Below, in pieces: positions 7,828 through 15,787 of a stretch of 27,736 bases of DNA. This DNA is from Symbiobacteriaceae bacterium. GTDB lineage: Bacteria > Bacillota > JAAYKD01 > WRDA01. Below the pieces are notes generated by a model that worked only from the letters and a program-made list of their open reading frames with translations, made no database searches and was not told where the DNA came from. The stretch lies in contig WRDA01000003.1 in the NCBI GenBank assembly GCA_009783675.1, forward strand, positions 1 to 27,736, in the 5' to 3' direction. Made by a program: the position numbers and the translations under genes. How positions within the stretch are numbered: the stretch's first letter is position 1; each line of letters opens with the position of its first letter.

Positions 7828-8343
7828 ATGTCAGAACTATCTTTCTTAGCGGAAACAGAGAAACAGATTGAACAGCTTTACCAGAAGGGCGGGGCTTTCC
7901 TCACGACACAATATGAGGAAAGTATTAACACAATGACCATCGGGTGGGGTACAATTGGCTTCATTTGGGGCAAACCTGTTTTTATGGTGGCAGTTCGTCC
8001 ATCACGCTATACCTTTGGCTTATTAGAAAAATCGCTGGAGTTTACAGTAACGATTCCCTGTAACGATGATTTTCGGTTGTCCCTGGATTTATGCGGATCA
8101 ACATCCGGCAGAGATCATGATAAGATTACGGCCGCTGGCTTAACTATCTCTAAGAGCATAAAAATAACTACTCCGATTATTCAGGGAGTAGCTTGGCAGT
8201 ATGAATGCAAGGTCATCTATCGACATGAGATGCAACAGGGTGAAATCCTTCATCCTCAGATGAAGGAACGTCTCTATAACCCTGTCCAGGGCCCCTTGCA
8301 CGTCCTTTACTTCGGTGAAATCCTGAGCAACTACCTCACCTGA
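7828..8343 (+). CDS. Flavin reductase-like (flavoredoxin family) protein
   Basis: A 171-residue cytoplasmic protein of the FMN-binding split-barrel, flavin-reductase-like family. Members bind FMN and reduce flavin or pass electrons in anaerobes. Family features are the early MTIGWGTIGFIWGKPVFMVAVRPSRYT segment, which forms the flavin site, then LEFTVTIP and the Cys/Ser-containing LCGSTSGRDHDK loop. ATG at 7828 follows AAAGGAGG with 7-nt spacing; an upstream in-frame start at 7714 would precede the TATAAT element and is rejected. It is divergent from the PFOR gene, which fits a redox role but does not prove partnership. It ends TGA-TAA and overlaps the convergent methylase gene by 13 bp. Confidence 0.9.
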   Translation: MSELSFLAETEKQIEQLYQKGGAFLTTQYEESINTMTIGWGTIGFIWGKPVFMVAVRPSRYTFGLLEKSLEFTVTIPCNDDFRLSLDLCGSTSGRDHDKITAAGLTISKSIKITTPIIQGVAWQYECKVIYRHEMQQGEILHPQMKERLYNPVQGPLHVLYFGEILSNYLT

Positions 8344-9131
8344 TAAGCAACCAGAGTTCCTGCTGCGGCAACATTTAATGACTCCACTCCATTTGCCAGA
8401 GGAATGCTCAGTATACCGCCTGTGGCGTAAAGGACTTCTTTCGGCAATCCTACACTCTCGTTACCGAGCATATAGATGGCTTTGGCTGGCGGGCGATGGT
8501 CAAAGAGAGAACTTGGCGCCCCTTCTGTCGCCAGGCTATAAGTAAACCAATCCGTACCTGTAACCAGCTTAAGCAACTCATCAGGGTCAGAAACCGAAAA
8601 GAGCCTCGTCCTGAAGATATTTCCGGCTGACGCTTTGATGACCAGTGGCAGAGTTGGTTTTGGACATCCGATCTCTGTCAGAATCAGTCCAGCTAATCCT
8701 GCGGCTGCGACTGATCTGGTGATAATACCTATATTCGCAGGCGAGGTCAACCCACAAAGAGCTATAAGCCTGGCCACCGGAGGAGCTTCCTCCAGCCAGG
8801 CAGCAAAAGGGGTTATCAAGTTAAAGTCAAGATCTGCAGCAATCCCCTGATCTTCATGACGGTTCTTGGTTATACGCGAAAGCTGTTCTCGAGGCAGTCT
8901 TTTAATCGGGATGTTTTGTCTGGCAGCTCGCTGTGTCAGATCTGCCAGGAGATTTGCTTCCAGATCCTCCGCCAGCAGCAATCTGACTATACGGGGTTGT
9001 GGATGCCTGAGCAGTGCCTCCATAACAGTATATTTACCATAAACAGTAGTAAGCTTGGCAAACGCCGATTTTTTAGCCAGATAGGTTTCAGAATCACTGT
9101 AAACTCCAGCAGGTTTTCTTACTTTTGGCAA
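8331..9131 (-). CDS. TrmH/SpoU family RNA 2'-O-methyltransferase
   Basis: Knotted SPOUT enzyme that transfers a methyl from SAM to a ribose 2'-OH of rRNA or tRNA. After about 28 residues comes the substrate-binding domain (VYGKYTVMEALLRHP...RIVRLLLAED). The SpoU motifs follow: LTSPANIGIITRSVAAAG (motif 1, Asn and Arg), an IKASAGNIFRTRLF stretch, MLGNESVGLP (motif 2) and IPLANGVESLNVAAAGTLVAYQ (motif 3). It resembles RlmB and TsnR-like proteins, but the exact nucleotide target cannot be assigned. TTG at 9131 is chosen because AGGGGGG lies 6 bases upstream; a further TTG at 9179 has no ribosome site. It is divergent from the 152-aa gene, with only 47 bp between starts. Confidence 0.92.
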   Translation of the reverse strand: MPKVRKPAGVYSDSETYLAKKSAFAKLTTVYGKYTVMEALLRHPQPRIVRLLLAEDLEANLLADLTQRAARQNIPIKRLPREQLSRITKNRHEDQGIAADLDFNLITPFAAWLEEAPPVARLIALCGLTSPANIGIITRSVAAAGLAGLILTEIGCPKPTLPLVIKASAGNIFRTRLFSVSDPDELLKLVTGTDWFTYSLATEGAPSSLFDHRPPAKAIYMLGNESVGLPKEVLYATGGILSIPLANGVESLNVAAAGTLVAYQVR

Positions 9132-9178
9132 ATCTGTCCCCCCTGTGTTAAGCGCAATAGTACTAAGGAGTGGTGCCA

Positions 9179-9637
9179 ATGGCTCGTATCAACAGTGAAA
9201 GCTCATTATTCGGACGATCACAACAACAGCAAATACACACGGAAGACTGTGACATGCTCCTCTTTTGCGAGAAGAACGCACAAACCTACCGCCTCTGCTA
9301 TCGGGGAACTCCTTTAAGCTCTAAAAGATGCTCTCCTGCAGAAAAAAACATGATGCACATGTTCAGCGAAGTCGCACATCGGGTTCAGCTGATCGAAGAC
9401 ACCATCAACAACCTGAATAATGATATCATACCAATTACCCAAAACCTGACATCTTTAGCTCAGGCCCAACAAACCGGAACAGAAACGAAAAGGTTTGAGC
9501 AGAGTCAGGCCGCTTCACTCCTGGTATCACCTGGAGAGCATCTGCACGAAGCAAGCGATGATACAGACACAAACAGCGACACCATATCCCGCAGGCAGAG
9601 AAATGCACCTGCGGGCTCTCGTATCATACGATCTTAG
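9179..9637 (+). CDS. Unrecognised 152-aa protein, coiled-coil and low-complexity
   Basis: I do not recognise this protein. ATG at 9179 follows AAGGAG with 8-nt spacing, and the ORF is open for 152 codons where no other gene lies, so it is probably real. Residues about 1-60 carry four scattered Cys (CDMLLFC, CYRG, RCSP). Residues 60-105 look helical, with heptad-like hydrophobics (EVAHRVQLIEDTINNLNNDI). The last 45 are polar and rich in S, D, T and R. There is no signal peptide or membrane segment. It converges on the anti-sigma-like gene, leaving 18 bp. The N-terminal part could be a spore- or stress-type small protein, but nothing supports a specific function. Confidence 0.7.
   Translation: MARINSESSLFGRSQQQQIHTEDCDMLLFCEKNAQTYRLCYRGTPLSSKRCSPAEKNMMHMFSEVAHRVQLIEDTINNLNNDIIPITQNLTSLAQAQQTGTETKRFEQSQAASLLVSPGEHLHEASDDTDTNSDTISRRQRNAPAGSRIIRS
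9588..9615. other. Inverted repeat at the end of the 152-aa gene
   Basis: CCCGCAGG (9588-9595) and CCTGCGGG (9608-9615) form a perfect 8-bp GC-rich stem with a 12-nt loop, followed at 9620-9632 by the small palindrome TCGTATCATACGA. It is inside the coding region, downstream of the convergent anti-sigma-like gene. There is no T run on either strand; it may act as a weak 3'-end structure for either transcript. Confidence 0.4.
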
Positions 9638-9655
9638 ATTAAAGGGTAGCAGAAC

Positions 9656-10909
9656 TCATTTAACTATCGTTATAATCAGGGAAGTCCAAAGCTCAGCTTC
9701 ATCAAGACAACTCTCCGACCAACTCCGATCCCTGTCGGCATCCGACCAGCCAGGTTCGTCCTCTATGCCCAGGTCAGAAACCAATTGAGCCAATGCTGAT
9801 ATTGTCCCTGAAAATGTGATGCGTCCAAGATTAACGGCGCTTACACAGCCCAGCTCATATCCTTTCACCACAGCAGCCGGGATGTCCAGGCTGGTCAGAG
9901 ACAGCTGCCACTGTGCTATGGGAGCAATACTACTATTTACAGGGAGAGCAGGAGTAAACAAGCTACCCTCTTCAGACGACCCATACATCTCCTCTTGTAC
10001 ACCCAATGCTTGCGAAGGGTGTTCTGCCAATGATGCCGGTATGGCCAAAGAACCCTGCAGGACAACTGCAGTATCCGGATTTACACTTAGGCTCATCGTG
10101 GAGGTGTATGAGGGGAGATCCTGCTCTTGCAAGTGAGGATTGTCGGTTGTTTCCTGAGTATCATCTATCTGTTGTGTCAGATCCATGAACGACCCTGGAA
10201 GAGCCTCTCTGGTCACCTGATCTTCCGGGTTGGTTATCGCTATCCTTGCCATCCCGGATGATTCGCTCTCCCCGATCGCTTCATTAACAGCATTAGTCAT
10301 CTCTGGTACATCCACGGTGAAAGATAGAGTATCCGCATCTTCTTCATTCATCGCATCAACAGGAGGCACTGGGAGTATAGCGGGCGGCTCTGTAGGCATG
10401 ACAGTTACTTCCATCCTCAGATGAGGCATCTCCTGTTCAGTCGTTAACGTTTCAGCGGCTTCAGGCAGAACCAGGTTTGGACCGCGTCCAAGTGAGCCCA
10501 AGCCAACAAACAACAGGAGAGCGGCTGCAGCAGCCAGAGCGGTTCCTTTCAGCCAATTAGGAATTTCGCGTACTCGTGCAGTATTCGATGGCAAACCATA
10601 GAGTACCCTGCGTTCAGCTGATGATGTTCCAGCTGCAGTCAGTACTCCCGCATGGGTGACATCAGGTGCACTCAGGATTCCTGATGCGGAGGCTGTAGTC
10701 ACATAATCCATTATCCTGTTGTGAAGCCCCTCCGGGAGATCCTGTTCTTCCATAGCTATCAGGGCGTCTCTGACCAGGGATAAATCGGCTAGTTTACCGG
10801 CATATTCAGCAGAGGAAAGCAGCCTATTTTCTACGGCAACCCTCTGCTTCGCATCGAGTTTCTGGTCAAGATACAGTTCCAGTAACTCATCGTATCGTTC
10901 ATTGCTCAT
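9656..10909 (-). CDS. Anti-sigma-factor-like single-pass membrane protein
   Basis: Probably regulates the sigma factor encoded 16 bp upstream, by position and architecture; this is inference. It has 417 residues. The N-terminal ~70 form a short helical domain resembling anti-sigma N termini (ELYLDQKLDAKQRVAVENRLL), with no H-x3-C-x2-C zinc motif; the whole protein has only two Cys, both near the C terminus. One membrane segment lies at about 119-140 (LKGTALAAAAALLLFVGLG). The remaining ~275 residues would be outside the cell: an acidic T/S/P-rich linker, then a folded-looking C-terminal part. ATG at 10909 follows AGGAGGT. The outer domain is much longer than in most ECF anti-sigma proteins. 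Confidence 0.82.
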   Translation of the reverse strand: MSNERYDELLELYLDQKLDAKQRVAVENRLLSSAEYAGKLADLSLVRDALIAMEEQDLPEGLHNRIMDYVTTASASGILSAPDVTHAGVLTAAGTSSAERRVLYGLPSNTARVREIPNWLKGTALAAAAALLLFVGLGSLGRGPNLVLPEAAETLTTEQEMPHLRMEVTVMPTEPPAILPVPPVDAMNEEDADTLSFTVDVPEMTNAVNEAIGESESSGMARIAITNPEDQVTREALPGSFMDLTQQIDDTQETTDNPHLQEQDLPSYTSTMSLSVNPDTAVVLQGSLAIPASLAEHPSQALGVQEEMYGSSEEGSLFTPALPVNSSIAPIAQWQLSLTSLDIPAAVVKGYELGCVSAVNLGRITFSGTISALAQLVSDLGIEDEPGWSDADRDRSWSESCLDEAELWTSLIITIVK

Positions 10910-10925
10910 TGCTTTCCACCTCCTG

Positions 10926-11540
10926 TCACTCCTTGAGACGCATATACCCTGAGTATTGTTCCCTTTGCGAGAGAATAGATTCTTTTAAAGCCGCTCTGGC
11001 ACGATAAATACGCGACTTAACTGTACCCAGGGGACATTGCAACTTTTCGGCTATTTCCTCATAGCTGGAGTCCATCATGTCACGCATTACCAAAATCATG
11101 CGTTGCTCCTCTGGCAGTGATTGCATAGATTTGGCGACGAGATCGCTAAGTTCGCGTTTGGTGAGGAAATCCTCTGGCGTTGGACTACGATCCTCAATCT
11201 CCTGAGGATTTTCATTCTCCAGTGCAGGAATAGGTGCATCCAGGGATGTCGTTTCTTTGCGTTTTCGTTTGCGAATAAAGTCGATAGCTGCATTACGCAT
11301 TAGTCTGTAGAACCAGGTATTAAAAGAGGAATCCCAATGAAAGGATTTTAAGTTTTGAAATAGTTTTAAGAAGATATCCTGAACTACATCCTGAGCATCG
11401 GTATCATTTCCTGCAAGGCTGCGTGCTACGGCATATGCTTTCTTCTCGTAAATAGTCACAAGTATTTCAAAAGCCTGCATATCACCCTGCTGAGCTGATT
11501 TTATGATATATTTAACATCTTCATCGGTCAGAGAAGCCAA
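10926..11540 (-). CDS. ECF-type RNA polymerase sigma factor (sigma-70 family)
   Basis: A 204-residue sigma factor with region 2 (DAQDVVQDIFLKLFQNLKSF then FNTWFYRLMRNAAIDFIRKRKR) and region 4 (LPEEQRMILVMRDMMDSSYEEIAEKL followed by GTVKSRIYRARAALKE, the helix-turn-helix for the -35 box). Regions 1 and 3 are absent, as in ECF sigmas of the SigW/RpoE type. TTG at 11540 is chosen: GAGGGGG lies 8 bases upstream and the domain starts directly after it; the open frame continues 118 codons further upstream but through a terminator hairpin and promoter. It is the first gene of a two-gene operon with the anti-sigma-like gene. Its promoter looks like a sigma-A site, so autoregulation is not evident. 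Confidence 0.93.
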   Translation of the reverse strand: MASLTDEDVKYIIKSAQQGDMQAFEILVTIYEKKAYAVARSLAGNDTDAQDVVQDIFLKLFQNLKSFHWDSSFNTWFYRLMRNAAIDFIRKRKRKETTSLDAPIPALENENPQEIEDRSPTPEDFLTKRELSDLVAKSMQSLPEEQRMILVMRDMMDSSYEEIAEKLQCPLGTVKSRIYRARAALKESILSQREQYSGYMRLKE

Positions 11541-11574
11541 GTGCTTCGCCCCCTCATCCTGCCCAAGATGCCTG

Positions 11575-11603
11575 ATTATAGCACGCTCCAACGGGTAAAA
11601 CAA
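11575..11603 (-). promoter_or_regulatory. Extended -10 promoter of the sigma/anti-sigma operon
   Basis: On the minus strand, TTGTTT (11598-11603), 17 bp, then TATAAT (11575-11580), directly preceded by TGC, which gives an extended -10. The leader to the TTG start is about 29 nt. Confidence 0.75.
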
Positions 11604-11619
11604 GCAGCCAAATAAGGTA

Positions 11620-11644
11620 ACACCGTGACCATTGGTCACGGTGT
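11620..11644 (-). terminator. Hairpin terminator after the UBA-DUF4342 gene
   Basis: A perfect 11-bp inverted repeat, ACACCGTGACC / GGTCACGGTGT, has a 3-nt loop and is followed on the minus strand by a moderately T-rich stretch (TACCTTATTTGG). It lies between the long fab-recO gene run and the sigma operon promoter, closing the former. Confidence 0.7.
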
Positions 11645-11718
11645 AAATATGTTGGAATATGGTTTCAATGAAAACGAGTTTTCTCTGTGTGAGATTACCG
11701 GAAGATCCAACTACTCCA

Positions 11719-12249
11719 TCAGATGTGAGGATTTTCCTCGTCGATAATGGGTTCAGGAGTTTCTTCACATGGTGCATCACATTCCGAACAATCTGCAGGC
11801 TTTTCTTCACTGCATCCACAGTCACATTCGCAATCAGCACCAGCAGGCACTGGCTTCTCAATTTGAACCGTGACCCTGGCAAACAGGACAGCAATCCCGG
11901 TTAGAAGCGCCAACTGTGGCAGGAGCAAAACTGCGGCAGCACCTGCGGTAAGAGGAACTTCGAAGAGGACATTATCTTCGTGCAGAATCTTTATCCTGGT
12001 AATATTACCCTGACGGAAAAGCTCGTTAACCTTCGCCACAAGATCATTACCCTTGACCACGAACTCGTCAAACTTCTGATCCTGTTCGGCTTGCTTTGCG
12101 GCTTTCGACTCGGTGCTCCCCTTCTCCAGCAGGACCAGGGCTTCAACCACATTTCCATCAGTTTGCTCAAGTGCCTGACGAGCCTCTAAATAACTGACTT
12201 TCATCCTTTCGCGAATAAGGTCGATTTTTTCTAACAACATTTCATCCAT
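11719..12249 (-). CDS. UBA-like/DUF4342 protein with cysteine-rich tail
   Basis: A 176-residue protein of unknown function. Residues 1-45 resemble the UBA/TS-N helix bundle (VSYLEARQALEQTDGNVVEALVLLE). A charged linker follows, then the DUF4342 core at about 60-130, containing KVNELFRQGNITRIKI and a hydrophobic stretch at 101-125 that could be a membrane or buried helix. The last 37 residues are acidic with seven Cys at 140, 142, 144, 146, 154, 157 and 161, suggesting metal or cluster binding. ATG at 12249 follows GAGGAGG with 6-7 nt spacing. It starts 11 bp after the recO stop and ends at a hairpin terminator, so it is the last gene of the fab-recO run. Confidence 0.85.
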   Translation of the reverse strand: MDEMLLEKIDLIRERMKVSYLEARQALEQTDGNVVEALVLLEKGSTESKAAKQAEQDQKFDEFVVKGNDLVAKVNELFRQGNITRIKILHEDNVLFEVPLTAGAAAVLLLPQLALLTGIAVLFARVTVQIEKPVPAGADCECDCGCSEEKPADCSECDAPCEETPEPIIDEENPHI

Positions 12250-12260
12250 AGTTTTCCTCC

Positions 12261-13172
12261 TCAGATTTTAGTTTGGTTACCCAGGAGCTGGTTGGCAGGG
12301 GAAGTGACTACCCTATCCATAAACTCGCTGGATTTTGGCAGATCGCCTAAATGAACCCTCAGACTCTCTCTGATCACTTTATCAGCTTGCATGATACCTT
12401 CCTGAGCTTCTGAGATTGGTACCGTCTTCTCTCGAAGAAGTGACTCCAGATACGACACTTCACCAGAACGTGAAATGGTTCCTGTGTTGTTGAACGCAAA
12501 ATCTTCATTTTCGACTATTGCACTTCTGATCGTTCCAAGCAGACTGTCCAGCTTCGCCAAATGCACCTTTTGCAAATCCAGTAGCAAATGACGAGAAAAA
12601 GTGTTACAGTATATACCTTGAGATGGACTAGCACAATGATCGCACGTAAACCCGCCTTCTGCAATATTATAATGCAAAGGCTTCTTATTGTCAAGCATTT
12701 CCTGACAATAAATACAGTATTCAAGCTGAGGTCGGAAGCCTATAGCTGCTAAGAGTTTCATTTCTGTAGCCATACAAACCAGAGAGTGTACTTCACAGTA
12801 CTGTAGTAGTTCCAGTGCCGTAAGAAGCATGATATATACCTCGGCGACGTCGCTGGCGCCTTCGGTGGCCTTATCGAAGAGTTCCAGCAAGTAGCTGGCA
12901 CAGGCTAAGCGGTTGAGGTCCTCTTTAAGAGAGCGATAACTATTTATCATCTGACCCTGATTCAGTGTTTCCAGGTTTCCGCTTCCGGCCAACTGAACAT
13001 CAATATGGTTAAGCGGTTGAGCCATGGCCGTAAATCTGTTGCGGGGCCGGCGCGCACCTCTGGCTATAACGCGAACCCTGCCACGTTCATAAGTAAGCAA
13101 AGTCAGAATACGATCAGCTTCACCATAATTAGTGCTGGTAAGCACTATCGCCTGGGTGTTATAGTAGGGCAT
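12261..13172 (-). CDS. recO: DNA repair protein RecO
   Basis: Recombination mediator of the RecFOR pathway; it binds ssDNA and SSB, anneals strands and helps load RecA. It has 303 residues, longer than the usual ~240-260 because of an extra C-terminal tail. The N-terminal OB fold (AIVLTSTNYGEADRILTLLT then GRVRVIARGAR) is typical. The zinc-finger Cys are at 153, 156, 177 and 180 (CIYC and CDHC). ATG at 13172 follows GAGGTGAG at short spacing. It lies 102 bp after fabI; that gap holds no gene that I can support. Confidence 0.96.
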   Translation of the reverse strand: MPYYNTQAIVLTSTNYGEADRILTLLTYERGRVRVIARGARRPRNRFTAMAQPLNHIDVQLAGSGNLETLNQGQMINSYRSLKEDLNRLACASYLLELFDKATEGASDVAEVYIMLLTALELLQYCEVHSLVCMATEMKLLAAIGFRPQLEYCIYCQEMLDNKKPLHYNIAEGGFTCDHCASPSQGIYCNTFSRHLLLDLQKVHLAKLDSLLGTIRSAIVENEDFAFNNTGTISRSGEVSYLESLLREKTVPISEAQEGIMQADKVIRESLRVHLGDLPKSSEFMDRVVTSPANQLLGNQTKI

Positions 13173-13274
13173 TACTCACCTCACAAGCCTGGAGGAGACT
13201 GGTGAACATCAGACCAAGAATGAGATCACCAAGAGATACACCTTTGAGTGCAATCAGGTATTTTACGGTGTGCT

Positions 13275-14042
13275 TTAAGCAACGATATGAAAGCCTGCAT
13301 CGACATGCACGATCTCACCAGTGACGGGGCGGCTGAGGTCGCTGAACAGGTAAACTACTGTGCCGGCTATACTGTCCGCCGATACGACCTCATCGAGGAG
13401 GACCCGGCTTTCGAAATAATCCAGGAGAGAAGAGAAATCGTTTATCCCTCTGGCAGAAAGAGTCTTTATCGGCCCTGGCGATACAGCATTGACTCTGATT
13501 TTCCCTAAACCAAAATCTCTTGCCAGATAGCGAACCGAGGCTTCGAGAGCTGCTTTAGCGACTCCCATTACGTTATAATTGCTCACGGCTCGTTCTGATC
13601 CAAGATAAGTTAGGGTTACCAGCGAGCTCCCTTCGTTTAGCAGTGGTTTGAGTATTCTGGCTAGTGCAGTAAAGGAATACGCCGAAATGTTCATCGCGTG
13701 CAGGAAACCTTCTCTGGATACCTCGAAATACGCTCCACTCAGATCCTCGCGACGAGCATGCGCAAGACTGTGCAGGAAGCCGTCAAAGGTTCTCCATATC
13801 TGCTCTAACTGGTCCGCCATTGCTGCTATTTCAACATCACTGGAAACATCGCATGGCAGGATGAAAGCTGGTGCAATGCCTGCATCAGTGCATAACTCGA
13901 TGATATTGTCCTTTGCTCTGTCGTTCAGATAGGTAAAGCCGAGTTGACCACCCTGTTCTGCTAAAGCCTTTGCAACGCCCCAGGCTATGCTCCATTGGTT
14001 GCTTACTCCGGTAATTAGAAAGCGCTTACCTGCTAATAACAT
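13275..14042 (-). CDS. fabI: Enoyl-ACP reductase FabI (NADH)
   Basis: Reduces trans-2-enoyl-ACP to acyl-ACP, the last step of each fatty acid elongation cycle. It has 255 residues of the SDR fold. The nucleotide motif is ITGVSNQWSIAWG, and the active site reads LTYLGSERAVSNYNVMGVAK, with Y146, Y156 and K163 at exactly the E. coli FabI positions. ATG at 14042 has GGGAGGT 8 bases upstream; TTG at 14051 would be too close to that site. It follows fabZ by 18 bp. An independent FabK-type reductase candidate is the first gene of the same run, so the cell may have two routes for this step. Confidence 0.96.
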   Translation of the reverse strand: MLLAGKRFLITGVSNQWSIAWGVAKALAEQGGQLGFTYLNDRAKDNIIELCTDAGIAPAFILPCDVSSDVEIAAMADQLEQIWRTFDGFLHSLAHARREDLSGAYFEVSREGFLHAMNISAYSFTALARILKPLLNEGSSLVTLTYLGSERAVSNYNVMGVAKAALEASVRYLARDFGLGKIRVNAVSPGPIKTLSARGINDFSSLLDYFESRVLLDEVVSADSIAGTVVYLFSDLSRPVTGEIVHVDAGFHIVA

Positions 14043-14060
14043 GGTTGTCAACCTCCCAGG

Positions 14061-14516
14061 TTATATATCCATGAGTCCAAACATAATTTTACCTCTGGCA
14101 GCTACCTCTCCGTTCACGGTGGCAATTCCTTCTCCACTTCCCAGTTTGCTTCGTAGTTGTAGTACCTTTACTTCCAGGCGCAAGCAATCACCGGGTAAGA
14201 CTCGTTTCCTAAAGCGCATCTCATCGATGCCTGCAAAGAGGACCAGTTTATCTTTCATGGCAGGCAGGGACTTGACCGCAACTGCACCCACCTGAGCCAA
14301 CGCCTCCACAATTATAACCCCAGGCATGACAGGTTCTCCGGGAAAATGACCCTGGAAAAACGGTTCGTTGACGGAAACGTTTTTAATACCAAGGGCATAC
14401 TCACCGGGGATCAGTTCCAGTATGCGATCCACAAGTAAGAAAGGGAAACGATGTGGAATAATCTCCATTATTTGTGCAGCTTCTAGGATCACCTGCGTGG
14501 TTGGCTCTGTCATCAT
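14061..14516 (-). CDS. fabZ: 3-hydroxyacyl-ACP dehydratase FabZ
   Basis: Dehydrates 3-hydroxyacyl-ACP to trans-2-enoyl-ACP. It has 151 residues of the hotdog fold. PHRFPFLLVDRI precedes the active-site helix FFQGHFPGEPVMPGVIIVEALAQ, carrying the catalytic His (GHFP) and Glu (VEAL). The ATG at 14516 overlaps the fabF stop as ATGA, implying translational coupling; GGAGGG lies 4 bases upstream. A second ATG (14513) directly follows, and an in-frame GTG at 14528 lies within the ribosome site region. Confidence 0.96.
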   Translation of the reverse strand: MMTEPTTQVILEAAQIMEIIPHRFPFLLVDRILELIPGEYALGIKNVSVNEPFFQGHFPGEPVMPGVIIVEALAQVGAVAVKSLPAMKDKLVLFAGIDEMRFRKRVLPGDCLRLEVKVLQLRSKLGSGEGIATVNGEVAARGKIMFGLMDI

Positions 14517-15778
14517 GCACCCCTCCACTTTTTAAAGATCAGGCATGCATTGTGCCCACCAAAGCCGGAGTTATTCGATATGGCATACTCCACCCTGGCG
14601 CGACGTCCTGTATTGGGGATGTAATCCAGATCACAATCGCTGTCAGGTACTGTGTAGTTGATCGTTGGAGGCATGTAATCTTCCTGGCAGGATTTCAAAG
14701 TTACGATAGCTTCCACCGCTCCGGCGGCTCCTAACAGATGTCCGATCATTGACTTGGTCGAACTCACTCCCACACGATAAGCATGTGCTCCGAATGATCT
14801 CTTAATGGCAGCAGTCTCCACTTTGTCGTTTAGTTGCGTCGAAGTGCCATGTGCATTGATGTAAGCGATATCCTCAGGTTTTATAGCTGCGTCAGCCAGA
14901 GCCATGTCTATCCCGCGAGACAATCCTTCTCCATCGGGAGATGGAGCCGTGATGTGGTAGGAATCTGATGACCAACCGTAGCCTACTACTTCCGCCAGGA
15001 TTTCCACTCCCCGCAGCAGTGCATGCTCAAGTTCCTCCAGGAGTAGTACTCCGGCGCCTTCACCCATGACGAACCCATCTCTCCTGGCATCGAAGGGTCT
15101 GCTGGCAAGATGTGGTTCGTCGTTTCTTCCGGTCATAGCCTTCATAGCACAGAAGCCAGCAAAAGCCAGAGGTGTTATTGCCGCCTCGGAACCTCCTGCT
15201 AGCATGAGATCAGCATCTCCGCGCTGAATCAACTTATAGGCATCGCCGATAGAGTTGGTTCCGGTGGCGCACGCAGTAACTACGCTGCTGCAGGGGCCCC
15301 TGGCACCAGAGAAGATGCTCAGGTTACCTGCACTCATGTTCTCCAGCATCATCGGAACACAGAGAGCCGAGACCCTGCCAGGTCCTCGTTCCAGTAGTTT
15401 AGTATGCTCACTTTCCAGAGTGGCAATACCGCCGATACCGCTACTGACGATCACCCCAAAACGGGTGGCATCGACTGACCCAGCTTCAACTTTAGCCCTG
15501 CCAAGATCTGCCTGTTTTAATGCTTCATCAGCGGCCACAATTGCCATCTGACAATACCGGTCCAAGCGCCTTACTTCCCTGCGATCGATGGCGACTGTCG
15601 GATCAAAATCCTCTACCTGAGCTGCCACCAGGCAACTATAGCCCTCAGGATTGAGTCGTGTCAACGGACCAATGCCATTCTTACCAGCCTTAACACCATC
15701 CCAGAAAGCGGTTGCATTCAAGCCAAGGGGCGTTACAGCTCCAATTCCTGTGATGACAACACGCTTTTTCATCAGCAA
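14513..15778 (-). CDS. fabF: 3-oxoacyl-ACP synthase II FabF
   Basis: Condenses malonyl-ACP with acyl-ACP to extend the chain. It has 421 residues of the thiolase fold. The catalytic Cys is C170 in VVTACATGTNS, with histidines H310 (NAHGTSTQLND) and H347 (STKSMIGHLLGAAGA) and the conserved K342. The start is taken as TTG at 15778, 5 bases after GGGAG; the ATG two codons in (15772) is an alternative. It starts 9 bp after the acpP stop and overlaps fabZ by 4 bp. No fabH is in this window, so the initiating synthase must be elsewhere. Confidence 0.96.
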   Translation of the reverse strand: MLMKKRVVITGIGAVTPLGLNATAFWDGVKAGKNGIGPLTRLNPEGYSCLVAAQVEDFDPTVAIDRREVRRLDRYCQMAIVAADEALKQADLGRAKVEAGSVDATRFGVIVSSGIGGIATLESEHTKLLERGPGRVSALCVPMMLENMSAGNLSIFSGARGPCSSVVTACATGTNSIGDAYKLIQRGDADLMLAGGSEAAITPLAFAGFCAMKAMTGRNDEPHLASRPFDARRDGFVMGEGAGVLLLEELEHALLRGVEILAEVVGYGWSSDSYHITAPSPDGEGLSRGIDMALADAAIKPEDIAYINAHGTSTQLNDKVETAAIKRSFGAHAYRVGVSSTKSMIGHLLGAAGAVEAIVTLKSCQEDYMPPTINYTVPDSDCDLDYIPNTGRRARVEYAISNNSGFGGHNACLIFKKWRGA

Positions 15779-15787
15779 CGCAACTCC

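Noticed and set aside
11541..11894. 118-codon upstream extension of the sigma factor reading frame
   Set aside because: It runs through the operon promoter and an 11-bp terminator hairpin, overlaps the DUF4342 gene and shows no sigma-family sequence; the TTG at 11540 has a good ribosome site.
13173..13274. Possible small hydrophobic peptide ORF between fabI and recO
   Set aside because: A frame encoding a hydrophobic peptide is open here and runs into recO, but it has no start codon with a ribosome site.
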